Below the pieces are notes generated by a model that was not told where the DNA came from, did no database searches, and saw nothing but the letters and a program-made list of their open reading frames with translations. The position numbers and the translations under genes are program-made. Source: Boesenbergia rotunda (Eukaryota > Streptophyta > Magnoliopsida > Zingiberales > Zingiberaceae). Taken from it: 64,000 bases of DNA. How positions within the stretch are numbered: position 1 is the first letter of the stretch; each line of letters opens with the position of its first letter. Positions 23,581-35,699 of this stretch are shown piece after piece. The stretch covers positions 327,452 through 391,451 of the forward strand of contig JAGFNQ010002612.1 in assembly GCA_024364735.1 (NCBI GenBank), written 5' to 3'.

Positions 23581-25657
23581 TCACTGCTGTTGAGAAAGCC
23601 CTCCCTCTTTTATCCAACTACAAATAGCCATCTGAAGATGAAAAAAAGAAAAGTATGAGCACACATCTGAAAGAGGATGTTGCAAATATAATAGACACTG
23701 CCAAGATTACAAATTGGAACCACACATATGTTCTTAGTTAAAGAATAGATAAACAGAACTGTTTCATACTCTTATCGACAATAATGGTACAGTGGTATTG
23801 CATAACTCCTAGTCTAATTATTAACTCCCTTTGGACAACAGAGTAAGTGAGAAGTAAACAACCAGCAAATACAAGAGCCATTAAGCTCTTTGTGAGTCTT
23901 TAATCTTTTTGCAAATGGAAAACACAGTTCCAAATTTTGTTGTCGAAGAGATTCATCCGAGATGATTTACAACAAGAAGAATAAAATCTGTCATGATACA
24001 CGAAAGAAACCAGTACTTCTGATGTGAATAAATAGGTTAACCGTAGTTGTATTATTAAGCTCACTGAAGCCTCTGCGATAATTGTTCTTAAGCAGGGGAG
24101 ATAGATCAAAATTGGATTGGAAAGGTGAAGACCAAACCAATCTTGATGGGAAACAATTCACTCTCCATTGTAGAGCTAGGTGAGAAAATTAGATAAAGCC
24201 TTAATGCATAAATGGTAGTTGTTCTATCAAGCTCTATATGCAAAATAATTAGCCATATAGTTTTAGTGCAGCATTGCAAAAGAGTTCAGCAGAGGAATAA
24301 TACTCATGTAATAACTTTGATGATGAAGAATGTAGGGAAAATCACATTAATTTGGCACATGAGCAACACATAAATGTACCACAAAGTGTCAGAGTCGTTT
24401 ACAAACTAAATGACTGCACATTCAAAAGATGTATCTAAATGTCACTAATACTCGTTGGAATCCATTTTTGTAAAGGTAACAAAAGGATATATCTTCGAAT
24501 AAAAGTATACTTAAGTATATTCACAGCTAACTGCATGCATTACTGATGAAATCTGTAACTTCCATTTTGTGAATGCATTTCAGATTGCTAGGGGGCCAAC
24601 TAATTCATAGACAAGAAATTATCTGCAACAAATTGGTTAAGCTACCAAATGAACTATCAGTAAGAGAATGGCGTGGTTAACATCCAGCAATTCATTTCTA
24701 GATATGAAAGAACAAAGAGTTGGAAAATCCACAGCAGCAAGAAACTGCTGCTCGCATGAAGAGAAACTAAAATTTGGGTTTTTAGCAACATAAAGATGAC
24801 TGTTAAGAGAAAGCCTAAAAGGTGACGTCTCTTACCGGTGCCGATCTCTTGGCACGCTTGATTTTGGCAATCTGCACTTGTGTATCCACGATGAGCTGCA
24901 TCTTCTGGAATTCGAGCGTCTTCGTGAACTCCATCCGCTGCTTCTCTAGCTCCATCATCTGCCTCTGTTTTGCCCCTTCCACCCTCTCGTAGATCTCCGC
25001 AAACCTCGTGATCGCCCTGGCTAACTCGCGGATCCCGTTTCCTTCTCCTTCCTTCGCCTTCTTCCAACCCCTTGCCGATCTTGAGGACGATCTCGACGGC
25101 GAGTCAGATCCCACGTCGTCGTCATCTTTGATGTCCTCCGCGGCCGCCTCGGCAGCAGCGGCCGCGCGCCTCAAGATCGGATTGTCCACGGATAACGCGG
25201 TGGCGGCCGACCGCTTCCCCTTCGGTTCGGCCGAGCGCACGGCGGTGGCAGCAGGCAAGAGGGAGGCCTTGCGGTGGAAGGGGAGCGGAAGGGCGAGCGG
25301 CGGCGAGGAAGGGGGCTTCTTTGGGGGCGGGGAGGACCCAATGAGGACGTCGAGGCGGATGAAGAATGGCCACTGGCTTTCGGCGCCGGCGGAGATCCGG
25401 GCCTTCTCGACCTTGTACTTCTTCTTCAGGGTGTCGATCCGGTTTTTGCACTGGACGTCGGTGCGGGCCGGGCGTCGGCCAGCCCCTGAGCGGGAGTTGA
25501 CGGCGTCGGCCACCTCCTGCCAGTGCTTCTGGCGCAGGTTTCCGCGGTTGAGCTCGATGTAGCGATCGCCCCAGGCGTCGACCAGCACCGACGTCTCGCC
25601 TTCGCTCCAGCAATCCTCCCGGTAAGGCAGCGCCGGATTCGGCGGCTTCGAATCCAT
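23581..25657 (-). CDS. Trihelix transcription factor, SIP1/ASIL type
   Basis: The large exon runs 25657-24836 (274 codons). An N-terminal trihelix domain spans about residues 14-85: DCWSEGETSVLVDAWGDRYI, KHWQEVADAV and QCKNRIDTLKKKYKVEKARI. Trp17 and Trp46 are conserved, and Ile74 replaces the third Trp as in the SIP1 clade. After a Pro- and Ala-rich linker, the C-terminus has the clade's long helix (EKQRMEFTKTLEFQKMQLIV). A GTAAGAG donor follows RSAP. The best acceptor is a pyrimidine-rich tract ending CTTCAG, giving exon 23631-23581 (MAICSWIKEGGLSQQQ, stop), 290 codons in all. Without splicing the frame stops at 24815 after VRDVTF. Related proteins repress embryonic and seed-maturation genes. 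It diverges from MBF1 across 0.8 kb. Confidence 0.85.
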
Positions 25658-26462
25658 CTTCCCAAACCCTAATCCCCTTCTCCTCTCCTCTCCCCTCCCT
25701 TTCTCACGTTATTTGGTCGTCGTCGGCGTTAGGGTTTGATGAGGAAAGAAAGAGAAAGAGGGGGCAGGTAAAAGAGGGGAGACGGCGAAGGCGCCGGCTG
25801 CGCGTGAGAGGCACGTGCGGCGGGACGGCGAGCGGGGCACGCTGGCGCCTGCGGTGGATGATAGGGTGGGTCCACGGGGAAGGACCATCATCGCCGTTGG
25901 TCATGGGAAACGATTCGGGGGTGGACGGGGGAGACCGGGTCAACATCGTCGACGACGTCGTAGCGCGAGTCGTTCGAATCCGCTGTTATCGCGGGCTTCT
26001 TTTTTATCGTAACGGGGTTCCTGCGCGCGGTGGCCGAAGGACAGAGGCGATGAATTCGGCGACGAGTTGCGAACTTCCCAAATTGCCTCTGCCCACAAAG
26101 CTACGCCTTGGCCGATGGAGGGGGCAGAATTGGGATTCAAAGTATCAACAGGGCGTGAATCGTGATCATCCGATGACAGGGAAGTCAGAAGAGGACCACT
26201 CACGCCGGTTGTCGTTGTCCTCGCCCCTCGGTGCTGCCGAAGAGAGGAGAAGGTGATCGCGCGATAAATTAAAAATAAAACCAAAAAAAAATATATCCTA
26301 TTTTGATGGTTCCTGTTCTCCGTAGACCGTAGTTGACCACTGGACCTCACGTGCCTCTTGCGTGCCGTCGGTTGGCTTTCTCCCCAAGGTAGCTCTCCCT
26401 TCTCGACTCCTCGTTTCGCCCTTTAAAACCCTAACCAGCGAAGGATTGGAGGCGCTATTCCG
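25658..26462. promoter_or_regulatory. Divergent promoter region, trihelix / MBF1
   Basis: These 805 bases separate two start codons on opposite strands. The DNA is GC-rich and free of recognised repeats apart from an A-rich patch near 26270-26295. Both 5' UTRs must lie here. Open frames on either strand are composition effects. Confidence 0.45.
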
Positions 26463-27512
26463 ATGTCGGGGACTGGTTCGATCTCGCAGGATTGGGAGCC
26501 CATCGTCCTCCGTAAGAAGGCGCCCACAGCCGCCGCCAAGAAGGATGAAAAGGCCGTCAACGCCGCACGCCGCAGCGGTGCTGAAATCGAGACCATCAAG
26601 AAGTGTATTTTCTCTTTCTCTCTTCTGCTCCATTTCCTTCTAATTTCGGCCGAGATAACTTTGTCGATTCGTTATTTGTTTGTATGTATTTCGCAGACGA
26701 CGCTGGAACGAACAGGGCGTCTTCAAGTAGCACGTCTCTGAATGCGAGGAAGCTCGACGCGGAAACTGAGAATCTTACTCGTGAGTAATTCATATATTTA
26801 CTTACTTTTTGTTGGTTTCTTAAATTTGCCATGATATTCATTGCTTGTATTTGATTGTGATCGTTCTAAATTATAAATCAAAGCAACAACTTAAATGTAT
26901 TTGCTTCTAAAATATCAAAGCAACAAGAATGAAAGTGGTTGTGTTAATGATCTTGAACCCTAGTTACTTATCAATATCAGTTTTTCATTTCTCTTGTTCA
27001 TATTATTCAGTGGCTTGTTTTTGCAAGTAGAATAAAAATAATGGATATCAGTTATCAGTCGCTTGCTGTTGATATCAGTTTTACTGTTCCACAATGATCA
27101 TGCTTCAAACAACTAAATTTTCTACCACCTGCTTATTACAAGATTTTCTCACCTTCTACAACTGTTTTTTTCGAAGATGAACGCGTGCCAAGTGAACTGA
27201 AGAAGAATCTGATGCAAGCTCGACTGGACAAGAAGTTGACGCAGAGCCAACTTGCACAGGTACTATGTTAATGTTTTCCATTCAACTCATTGTGTATCAT
27301 ATCGAACAAATCATGCTGCATAAGCTATGTTAGGTTGACTTTCTATTTCACCTCTTGTCGTGTATCTTATCTGACAAATCATGCTGCATCAGCTAATCAA
27401 TGAGAAGCCCCAAGTGATCCAAGAATACGAGTCAGGAAAGGCTATTCCAAATCAACAGATAATTGCCAAACTTGAAAGGGCGCTGGGAGTTAAACTGAGA
27501 GGTAAAAAGTAG
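26463..27512 (+). CDS. MBF1: Multiprotein bridging factor 1 (MBF1a/b type)
   Basis: Four exons (26463-26604, 26697-26780, 27177-27259, 27393-27512) give 142 codons, the normal length of plant MBF1a/b. The N-terminal half reads SQDWEPIVLRKKAP ... ARRSGAEIETIKKYDAGTNR, the conserved MBF1 region. The C-terminal half is the Cro/C1-type helix-turn-helix: ELKKNLMQARLDKKLTQSQL, AQLINEKPQVIQEYESGKAI and IIAKLERALGVKLRGKK. MBF1 is a transcriptional co-activator that links gene-specific factors to TBP, and it also acts at stalled ribosomes in other eukaryotes. The KK...AP start groups it with the housekeeping a/b forms rather than heat-induced MBF1c, as far as the eye can judge. Confidence 0.96.
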
Positions 27513-27603
27513 AAGGATCGAGCCTATGGGAAAACATGTTTCATACGCAGTAAATGGTTTGGTGTAAAATGTGTTCTCTTCTTCCTTTAATGTGCTTGCG
27601 AAC

Positions 27604-27735
27604 TTAGGTTACGTTTGATTAGCTGTAATATAATCCAGTTTGTAATGTAATAAAGTCAGATTATATGTTGTGGTATGATAATTTTTATAACTAAGATGTT
27701 ATATTATAATTACCAAACCATTTGTTGGCCTACCA
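27604..27735. mobile_element. Short MITE-like element after MBF1
   Basis: GGTTACGTTTGATTAGCTGTAATATAAT on the left is partly mirrored by TTATATTATAATTACCAAACC on the right. The words resemble the ends of the element at 57143-57793 (TTTGGTAA, TTACCAAAC, TGTAATATAAT). No target duplication is clear. Confidence 0.4.
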
Positions 27736-27943
27736 ACGTATTTAGTGTTAATTCATCTCAAGACGTAAATTTAATTCAGGGAAATATAATCTTGAATAAC
27801 AATAATCAGCCAGTCAGATTAAACCCTACCTTCATCTTACATGCACCCTTAATTAAAGTAAGTGCATCCATGTTTATAAAATTTAAAGGACCTAATTAAG
27901 TGATTAATTAACCAAAAGCCAAGTGATGAGTAATTCTAATCAA

Positions 27944-30155
27944 TTAGTTTCCCATCGTAAATCCCGTTCCTAAATTTGATGCCCAGAAATCAGCTGCGTT
28001 GTCTTTCTCTAGTTCCAACGTGAATGAAGCAGGCACCAGGCACAGTCCTCGGCTCCTCAAGTTCTTCTCTTCCTCTTCCTCCTATTAAACCCTTTTATTA
28101 GCTAGCTAGCTAGAGAGAGTTTTAGCTTGAAACTAAATAGCAGGGAGACATTAAGCTTACCAGTTGGCGTTGTCTGTGGCTGTTGGTGTTGTTCCTTGAT
28201 GTTCTGCCAAGGTACGGGGAGCTCAGAGCCTGCATCAGGTAACGAGGCATTCTATTCTAATTTCCAATCTCTGAAACACACGCTATGTATACATGCATGA
28301 CAACAGAGAAAGACAAGAGTTGGGCACAATTACAATAAGAACTCCACTAAAGGTGTGGAGGTCCATTAGGTTTCAATATTCCATTTCATTTTTTTCAGCA
28401 GCTTTTACTGCACGCGTGCTCCCTACCTTGTCCTCCATCTCATCGAAACCCAGGCAGGGTTCTTGCTTGTTACCTGGTGGCTCTTGTGTGTGTTCTTTAA
28501 GGGAGGGAAAGATGGAGAGAGAATGGACCTGAATTTGACCGTGGAGGAATCTGATGTAGCCAATGGCTTCTAGTAATACAGACGCAGTGTCAGTCTGCGA
28601 GAAAAAATAAACTCGTGTCAGTAGTTTAAGGCATACCTCGCCATGATACGTATTGGAATTGCTAATTATCCGTCCATAAGAGTTTGATTCCTCGGTAGAG
28701 ATGGAATTGAAAGAGAGGAAGAAGAAGAAGAAAAAAAATATATATATATATTTTCCTTGAACATTATAGGTCATCTAGTTCTTGCATGGCCTTCTCTCAC
28801 AGGAGAATACTCTTCTTCTAGATCCCGAACCTCTAGAGGTTGCTCAATTAAAAGAGTACTCTGAGGAGTTTTTTAGGAGAGGCAAGATTAATGAAGTAGA
28901 CAAATATCTGATAGTAATTCCGTGCAAGGAGGCTAAAAAAAACCCGAGACAGTGGAAGAGAGGGCGATTGAGAGTTCATCGTTAGAGTTTATGATGAGAA
29001 AACGTTTGCTGAAACTGTAGTGTAATTAATTCATGGATTTACTGATAAATAATACCTTCCCAAATGGAGAAACTAGCTGATGTAGAGCTGCTATTCTATC
29101 TCCCAGCTTCTCCTTTCTAACCTGTCCAAAGAGATTATCTAAACAATAAAAAAAAAGTTTACATAAAATTATTCAATTTACTTTTGTAGTGCTAGAACAA
29201 TATCTATGATCATGTGAGAAAGGAACCTTGAGAGGTGACATTACTGAGGAGGCTTGAACCCTAGCCTTCTTGAAAGGTGCACCACTATAGTTGCCATTCC
29301 ACTTAACATGGCAATTAAAAAAAGCAAATCTATAAGCAAAAATTCTTCTGACAAAGAGCAACTAAGAGCAATTAACTATATGTATATATACATATAAATT
29401 AATTAACCCTAAAGATCAAGGAATGCATATATAATTCTTGCCTGAGCAGGCGATGAGTGATCTACTTGGTGATTTTGCTTTCTGTGGGCTGGTCTGCTGC
29501 CATTTGAGAAGTCCAAAATATTGTTGCTGCTGAAACTTGTAGTGACACAAGACCTAGGAGAGGAGGCTGCCACAACTTGAGTAGTACTACTCCATGGAGA
29601 TCTACTTGCTCCCTGATCATCTTCTCGACGTGGATCTTTAAAATGGACACAATCATTGACACTGTAGCCATGCTCTTCTTCCTCTTCCTTGAGTTCATGA
29701 CCACCCAAACCTTTAGCATCAGTAGATGACCCATATATTGGAGCATATGTGCAGCCTTCCTCCACCAAATTCCCACTACCATAAACATATATATATCGAT
29801 CACAAGTCCTATATTATATATGCATTTGTTCAAGAGAGTAAAGAGATAAAGAGGGGTTGTCGAAGTATTACAGCAAGAGTTGGCTCCATGAGTACTCAGC
29901 TGGTAGCTCTCTTGATCTGAGATCATGGCAAGGGATCATGGGGTTAAGTGTCTTCAAGAACTTTGGAAATTTCTTAGGGGAAGGCAAGGAAGGAGTGGAG
30001 GATAATAGATTAGGCATCTCCTGAGGTGGCATCATCATCAGGTCATTGATGCTGCACTGCAAGCTACGGTTTGGTGATCTCTCTATCATCATTTGCTGCA
30101 CCAAGGAACTCTCATGTTGATGATGGCTGTGATGATGAGCTCCTCCTCTATTCAT
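27944..30155 (-). CDS. Atypical bHLH transcription factor (bHLH110/112/123-like)
   Basis: Seven exons on the minus strand (30155-29872, 29775-29442, 29301-29227, 29121-29056, 28594-28529, 28229-28161, 28081-27944) join in frame to 343 codons. The HLH region is split over exons 3-6: FKKARVQASS, VRKEKLGDRIAALHQLVSPF, GK-TDTASVLLEAIGYIRFLHGQIQ and ALSSPYLG. The basic part lacks the classic His-Glu-Arg E-box contacts, as in this subgroup. The C-terminal LRSRGLCLVP...ADFWA is also typical. The N-terminus is His- and Met-rich (AHHHSHHQHE). Relatives regulate stress responses and root-hair development in Arabidopsis. Intron 2 starts GC (CAG|GCAAGA) and ends AG, a non-canonical donor. The start is the first in-frame ATG. 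Confidence 0.92.
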
Positions 30156-31919
30156 ACCTAGAAGACTCTCCTTAGGGTTCAATTCTTCACTTCTAGGTCA
30201 ACCCCTTGGATACTACTAGTTTGCAACAAGGCTTACATGGTATGGGGGAGCCTTTTCTTTTTGTTCACCTTCCCTTCCACCCCATCTTTTGATTAAATAA
30301 TATATGTTTTTCTTCTAACTTTCCATCTTTCCCTTTCTTTTTCGCTTGCTTTTGCTTTATCACAAAGTTGGCAAACAAAAGGTGGTGGCAGCTTCATGAA
30401 CAGTGACTCATTGAGAGAATGTTTTAGGAAATTGGTTAGCCCTTGATTTAAGCAAAAGCTACATGATTAGGGTTTAGGGTTAGACGTATAGATGTGCATA
30501 TAGATCTAAGTAGCAAAGTTTAACTCCTTTAATTATCTAGCTATATATATATATAGTTGAAGAATGACAAAAGATAAGTTGATGCTAGAGTAAAAACTAA
30601 TCTATTAGGTGAGAGATTTGGACCACCTATATAAAGAATATTAGTCCATATCACTTTAGATTACCTAATTATATGTTAATTCTTCTTCTTTCCTTATAGT
30701 TTCTCGTGATGATCAATTATTACATTGTTTATTAATGCTGGTCTTTGAGAAAACTTGTGTGTCATTTTCTAAGGACAATGTTTTTTTTTACTAATAAAAT
30801 AAGAGAACTTCAACTTACTGATATTTTAGAGTTTTAAAACTATATCAAAAATAATAAAGTACTTGCCATTTAATCTGTTCTTGAGCATCAAATTCTACAC
30901 TTAATTCCTTGCTTCGAATAACAGCGAGATAATGTTTAGCAGGATAACTAAAGCTTTTGGCTCCAAAAGAAAGCAAAACTGAAGCTTTAATTTACCAGCA
31001 GATCAGAGTTACTGTTTAATATTCTTAAATTTATAGGACCCTTCGCTTGTAGCCTTCAAGGGACTATTAAGCATCTATGTGATCTGTTGAGTGTGACTGA
31101 CGTTAGATGGAGGAAAGTCTGATGAAGTTCATCTGCAATGGATTCAAACATCCCATGATCATGCACCCAATTCAGTGCAGCGCAGCACTGCATCTTCTCC
31201 AGTGTCCTTTCTCTTTTTCTTCTTTTCCATTATTTTCAAGAGTTTGTTTATTAAGTTGCTCGTCAAATGTACTATGGTAAATCTTCAAATTGAAGACCCA
31301 TCAATTATGATAATGTTGACTGAATCAATGGAGGCAGAAATCAAATATTTTAATGAATTTTTCAATGTACATTTCATATATACATGCATCCTGAGCCTAT
31401 GTATCTTTATTTTTAAAGAAAAAAAAAGAATGTGAAGAATGAGATGTCAGATGAGGACAAGAATTTAAGTAGAGATAAGGAGAATAGTTATTGTTCTAAT
31501 TCATCCAAAGGCACAAAGTAAGTGTTGAAGAGACTTTATTGTTGATAAGCCAAAAGCGAATGATCAGCAAAAGAAAGGAGATTGAAAGAGATGGAGAGGC
31601 GGATGTGTAATTCAGCCAACCATCAAATAGAAAGTTAATTAAAGGAAGAGAAAAAAGAAATTAATTGGCTCCACAAAATTATGAGTGAGGTGAAAAAAAG
31701 ATGAAAAGAAAAGAAGAAAAGAGAAATTTCTTCTTAGAAATCTATTGATATTTACCAAAGTAATGAACTGTATGTCAAATCTGATGATCATTTGCCTAAC
31801 ACAAACAATTTCTTTTGCAATGGGCGTTGTAACTATGATACTTCACTGAGTCTTTGTCATTCCTATTGCATTTGTCAAACTATGACATTTAACTCTTCTA
31901 TGATTCATGATATCTCAAA
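30156..31919. other. Intergenic region upstream of the bHLH gene
   Basis: The first few hundred bases should hold the bHLH leader and promoter (a TATATATATATA run at 30543-30555 may serve on either strand). The rest is AT-rich, with stops in all frames; I see no gene or complete repeat. Confidence 0.4.
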
Positions 31920-31924
31920 CTTAT

Positions 31925-33816
31925 TGATCCCGATCGTACTTAGGCGTAGCTTGGTCGGGCCACATGGCATCGTAGGGGGATAGGTCATCGATGGAGAGGT
32001 CTCGATCGTCCGGCATGACAGGGTAGGCCACTCGGGTTGGGAGGCCCAAGTGAGAGACCCCTGATAAGGCCTGTGATCGCCTTAGAGAGAGAGACTGAGC
32101 GTCAGGCTTAGGTTTGCCCGGTCAGCACGCACCCAGCAGATAGTCAGCTCCCCTCGAGGTCTTCTAGTCATGTCGTTGAGATGAATCAGGTTGGCCGAGT
32201 CTGAGTGCCGAGTGCCCCAAAGACTCGGGTCGCGCCTTATTTAGCCCAAGTGGCACTGACTGCTTGGTGAGATCTCACTCGGGTCGGCCGGTCAGCAACC
32301 TAGCTCGTGATTTATCGTTTTCATAGCGAACCCCCCACTCCCTGACACTATACTGGCACAAGTGGTACGAGGGTCGGCGCAAAACTGCTCAGGTCTGACA
32401 TCACTCATGTCCGAATCGCGAATATCCCGCTGACACAATACTTTCCTGACATACCCTGACATTTCGTACCACAACGCCCCCTGCCCATGTCAGATTGGGC
32501 CAGGGACGGATCCAGAAATTATAGTTAGGGGGGCTTAACCAAATGTAATACAGTATATATTATTATTAAAAATGTATAATAAATTCTATCGATATATAAC
32601 AAAAAAGTTATTACATTATACTGTTCAACAAAGTTGTGTCCTACAAGATTTTGAAACATAGAATTCATCTATAATAATATAGTATTTTTCAATTCAATTG
32701 CTTTTATTACATTATACTTTTAGTATTTTGAAACATAAAATTCATCTATATCTTTAGCTCGAGATCTCACTGTACCCTACGAGATAAAATACTAAAAGTT
32801 AAAAGCAATTGAATTGAAAAATATTGATAAAATCAAATGCAATAAATCAGTAATAGTTCTATTATAATTTGATTTTCTAAGTGATGTAAATAATGATAAT
32901 CAATAAAAAAACATATTATAAATCATTGAAAATTGTAATTACTGATTTGTGTAGCAAATTAGCCTGGGCCTGTTGCTTTGGGAAAACACCAATGGTCCAA
33001 AACGGCAAAACCAATATGGCTAGGACACAACGCCAACGTTTACGCCGCAGGCCCGCAACATCTGATGCTTTGGCAGCGAGCTAGCAAAGCCGCAGCGGCG
33101 CGGCATGCTTTGGCTACTTGACGACGACCACGACAACGGGAGTCGGAGGCGATTGCGAACATGTTACCGTAAAAAGGAGAAGAAGAAAATATTAGGGATT
33201 TAGCCATTTAGGGTTACCTGTCCGCAAGCGAAGCACGGGCTGGTGCGGCAGTGCCGATGCAAACGCCGATGTAGTGGAGTCACTCCGACGTCGGCTGGTG
33301 GCGGCGGCCCGGTTTGCCTTCACTCTTCGGCCTTCGCCCTTCGCCGTCTCGTCACGCCTCACGCAGTCACGCGTGTTGGAGATGGGAGCAAATCAAACAT
33401 TTAGGATTCCACTTATTTTTTATTTTTTGGGTTGGTAGGGCTGGGCTATAGCCCAGTATAGCCAATAAATAGATCCGTCTAGATTGGGCAGTGCTGGTCG
33501 GCGAGCTGACAGTACCTCTGATCCTGTCCCCATATAAAACAAAAAGGTGGTAGACGCGGGATAGAAACTGTCAGCTCCCTCAGCTATATAAGGTCCTTCG
33601 CACTTCGCACGTGGGTACGCGCGATAGAGTTTTGCTACAGTTCTTCATCCACTTTCATTTTTTTCATCGAAGACTAATTTGATTGTCAGAGTATCTTGCC
33701 AAGAAATTCTCCCGGCGAGTTACTGACGGTCGTTTTCCTTGCAGATCGAAGCCAACATCAGTGGTACTCGGGTCCACCTCGCTCTTGGGAATCCACCTCG
33801 CTCTGCGATAGGATCA
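31925..33816 (+). mobile_element. Solo LTR interrupted by a DNA transposon
   Basis: It starts TGATCCCGATCG and ends GCGATAGGATCA (inverted TGATCC...GGATCA) and is flanked by a perfect 5-bp duplication CTTAT (31920-31924 and 33817-33821). GC content changes sharply at both borders. CTATATAAGG near 33581 is a plausible LTR promoter TATA, giving plus orientation. Removing the inserted element at 32501-33480 and its duplicated target leaves about 0.9 kb, close to the 964-bp LTR at 58012-58975, which has the same terminal letters. No internal retroelement genes remain. Confidence 0.8.
32501..33480. mobile_element. DNA transposon nested in the solo LTR (9-bp target duplication)
   Basis: The element is bounded by a perfect 9-bp repeat AGATTGGGC (32492-32500 and 33481-33489). 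Ends are partly inverted: CAGGGACGGATCCAGAAAT and, reversed, AGACGGATCTATTTATT. The left third is AT-rich, while 32950-33360 is GC-rich and unlike both the ends and the surrounding LTR. There is no transposase. A 9-bp duplication points to a Mutator-like element; short ends starting CAGGG would also fit hAT if the duplication were 8 bp. Confidence 0.7.
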
Positions 33817-33852
33817 CTTATCATCTCCATTGCAATTAAACATCACATCCAT

Positions 33853-34039
33853 CCTCGGGGCATGGTGCAGCGGCAAGACACTTTGGTGTGGAGCAAGAGC
33901 ATCACAGTTTGAATCCCTCCCAGAAAGCATTTGTTTGCAATGGGATCATAGACAGTGAACGTCTGACGCCGAGTGCATGATGCGAACATATTTTGGATTT
34001 ATCCTGATGACCAATGAGAAACTTTGGTAGGATCAGTGG

Positions 34040-34041
<2 letters not shown>
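33853..34041 (+). mobile_element. SINE family D with (TA)n tail
   Basis: GGGGCATGGTGCAGCGGCAAG (A-box region, first 20 bases shown in the pol III pattern) and CACAGTTTGAATCCCTCC (B box) open the element. Its 3' half, GGATTTATCCTGATGACCAA TGAGAAAC..., resembles the corresponding part of family B (GATTTACCCTGGTGACCGG TGGGAAAT). It runs directly into a long TA repeat. Target duplication not found. Confidence 0.6.

Positions 34042-34118
<77 letters not shown>
34042..34118. repeat. (TA)n microsatellite, 77 bp
   Basis: Uninterrupted alternating TA directly at the end of SINE D. The Tyr-Ile open frames over it are artefacts of the repeat. Confidence 0.97.
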
Positions 34119-34120
<2 letters not shown>

Positions 34121-35690
34121 ACTTGGCCAAATATTCGCTGGTATCGTCTTTGTTTTCTGTCAATTGCCAGGTTACTGTCAATGTACACACACACTTGTTT
34201 GAACCAGTCAATTGTTAGATTGCTGTCAATATATAGTAATGGCTGTAGCTGTTCCTTGAACTACAATAATCTCTAATGACAATCCTTGTGCTATGGAATT
34301 CCAGGTAAATTAAAGTTTACACCTTGAGACAAATTCCAACAGAGCAATTAAAACATAACATTTGCAAATAATTTTTTGTTTTCTGAAAGTCATAACTAAT
34401 AAATACAGTCTGACCATTGGATGTTCACAGCATTTCAATTTGTTGAAGCTATATCCTGTTTTTTGATTGAAGAAGTTCAATAAAGAAGATAAAAACTGCA
34501 ATAAGGTTGTTTTTTCAGATAGGCATTGAGATCCTTCTACTGACAAGGTATTGGTAGCGGACTGCAATCTAACTCAACATTTCAGATTCAGATGGCACGC
34601 ACCTGCATAAATTAAAGCTCTTTGAAAGTTTGCCTTCATAAAAAAAAGATAAATATGGTCAAAAGACAAAATAAGGAGGTACATTAACTAGATGAAGAAC
34701 AATTGTATTGCAATTGGGCAATTATCAAGATGAATCATATGTGCTCTGATACTCATGTCTCATGTTGAACTATTTCTCTCTTAGTTGTTCCTTGCCTCAG
34801 TTTTTTTGGTTTTGACTTTTAGGAACTTGTCCTATTGATTAATTAGGATTGGGGTTACCCATGTCTCAAGTCTTCATCATGCTAAGCACTTCACAAAAGA
34901 AATGATATGCATGTCAACAGATATTCACGATGTAAAAGAAAAAGAAGAAGAAGAAGAAATATTCTATATGAGAAAAGAAGATGAAATGGATAATACAAGT
35001 AGATTTAGAGGAAAAGTGCTTTGAAAACTGAACAATAAGCATTCATTTAAGTTTCTGATTCCAGCTAGTTCATAATCATCGCTCCCATGTCAATAATAAA
35101 CAATGCACCAAAACTCAGCATTTTCTGAAACAGAAGAAGCAAGACTCTTTTTTCCCCTGAAATTAGTCTTTTTCATCCTATATTTAGATATTTAATCCAA
35201 TCATCAATTAAAGAACAAAAAAAAAGAAATCTTACACAAAGACTTTGTAAACAAGGAAATGATACACAAGGCAAGATATCACACTCAATTGTTATTATTA
35301 AACATCCATTTGGAAGATCTGGTCTCTGATAAATTTCTCACTCAAGCAAAGTCAACATTGCTGAGAGTTTCATAGACATCAACAATATATATATATACCA
35401 AACAATCAAACTCGTATTTTCGTATTTGAAATCAATGATCTAGTTTCAATTTCAAGCATATGCAGTCAGGTATTTCTATCTATACCTGTACATATCTAAA
35501 CAAAAAGAAAATCAGGCAATCACAAAATTAATTGAACTGTACGTATGATTGTTGTTGCAATTAAGGTTATTTACATACCGGGCCAAACGATCAGAATCAA
35601 GCACTTGTGGACTCCTCTATTCTACTATGTGACCTCCTTTCCCTTCCTGCAAACCACTGCGGTATCCTTTTTGCAATAGGCAGCCAAATC
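34119..35690. other. Intergenic region, nothing recognised
   Basis: AT-rich DNA with short AAGAAG and TATATA runs (34940-34960, 35387-35396). No open frame over 85 codons, no SINE boxes and no inverted ends were seen. Confidence 0.4.
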
Positions 35691-35699
35691 CTCCTCAAT

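Noticed and set aside
25008..25562. Plus-strand open frame of 184 codons
   Set aside because: Antisense shadow of the trihelix exon; no domain visible.
34014..34218. Open frames reading YIYIYI
   Set aside because: Translation of a (TA)n microsatellite; the same applies to 38160-38387 on the minus strand.
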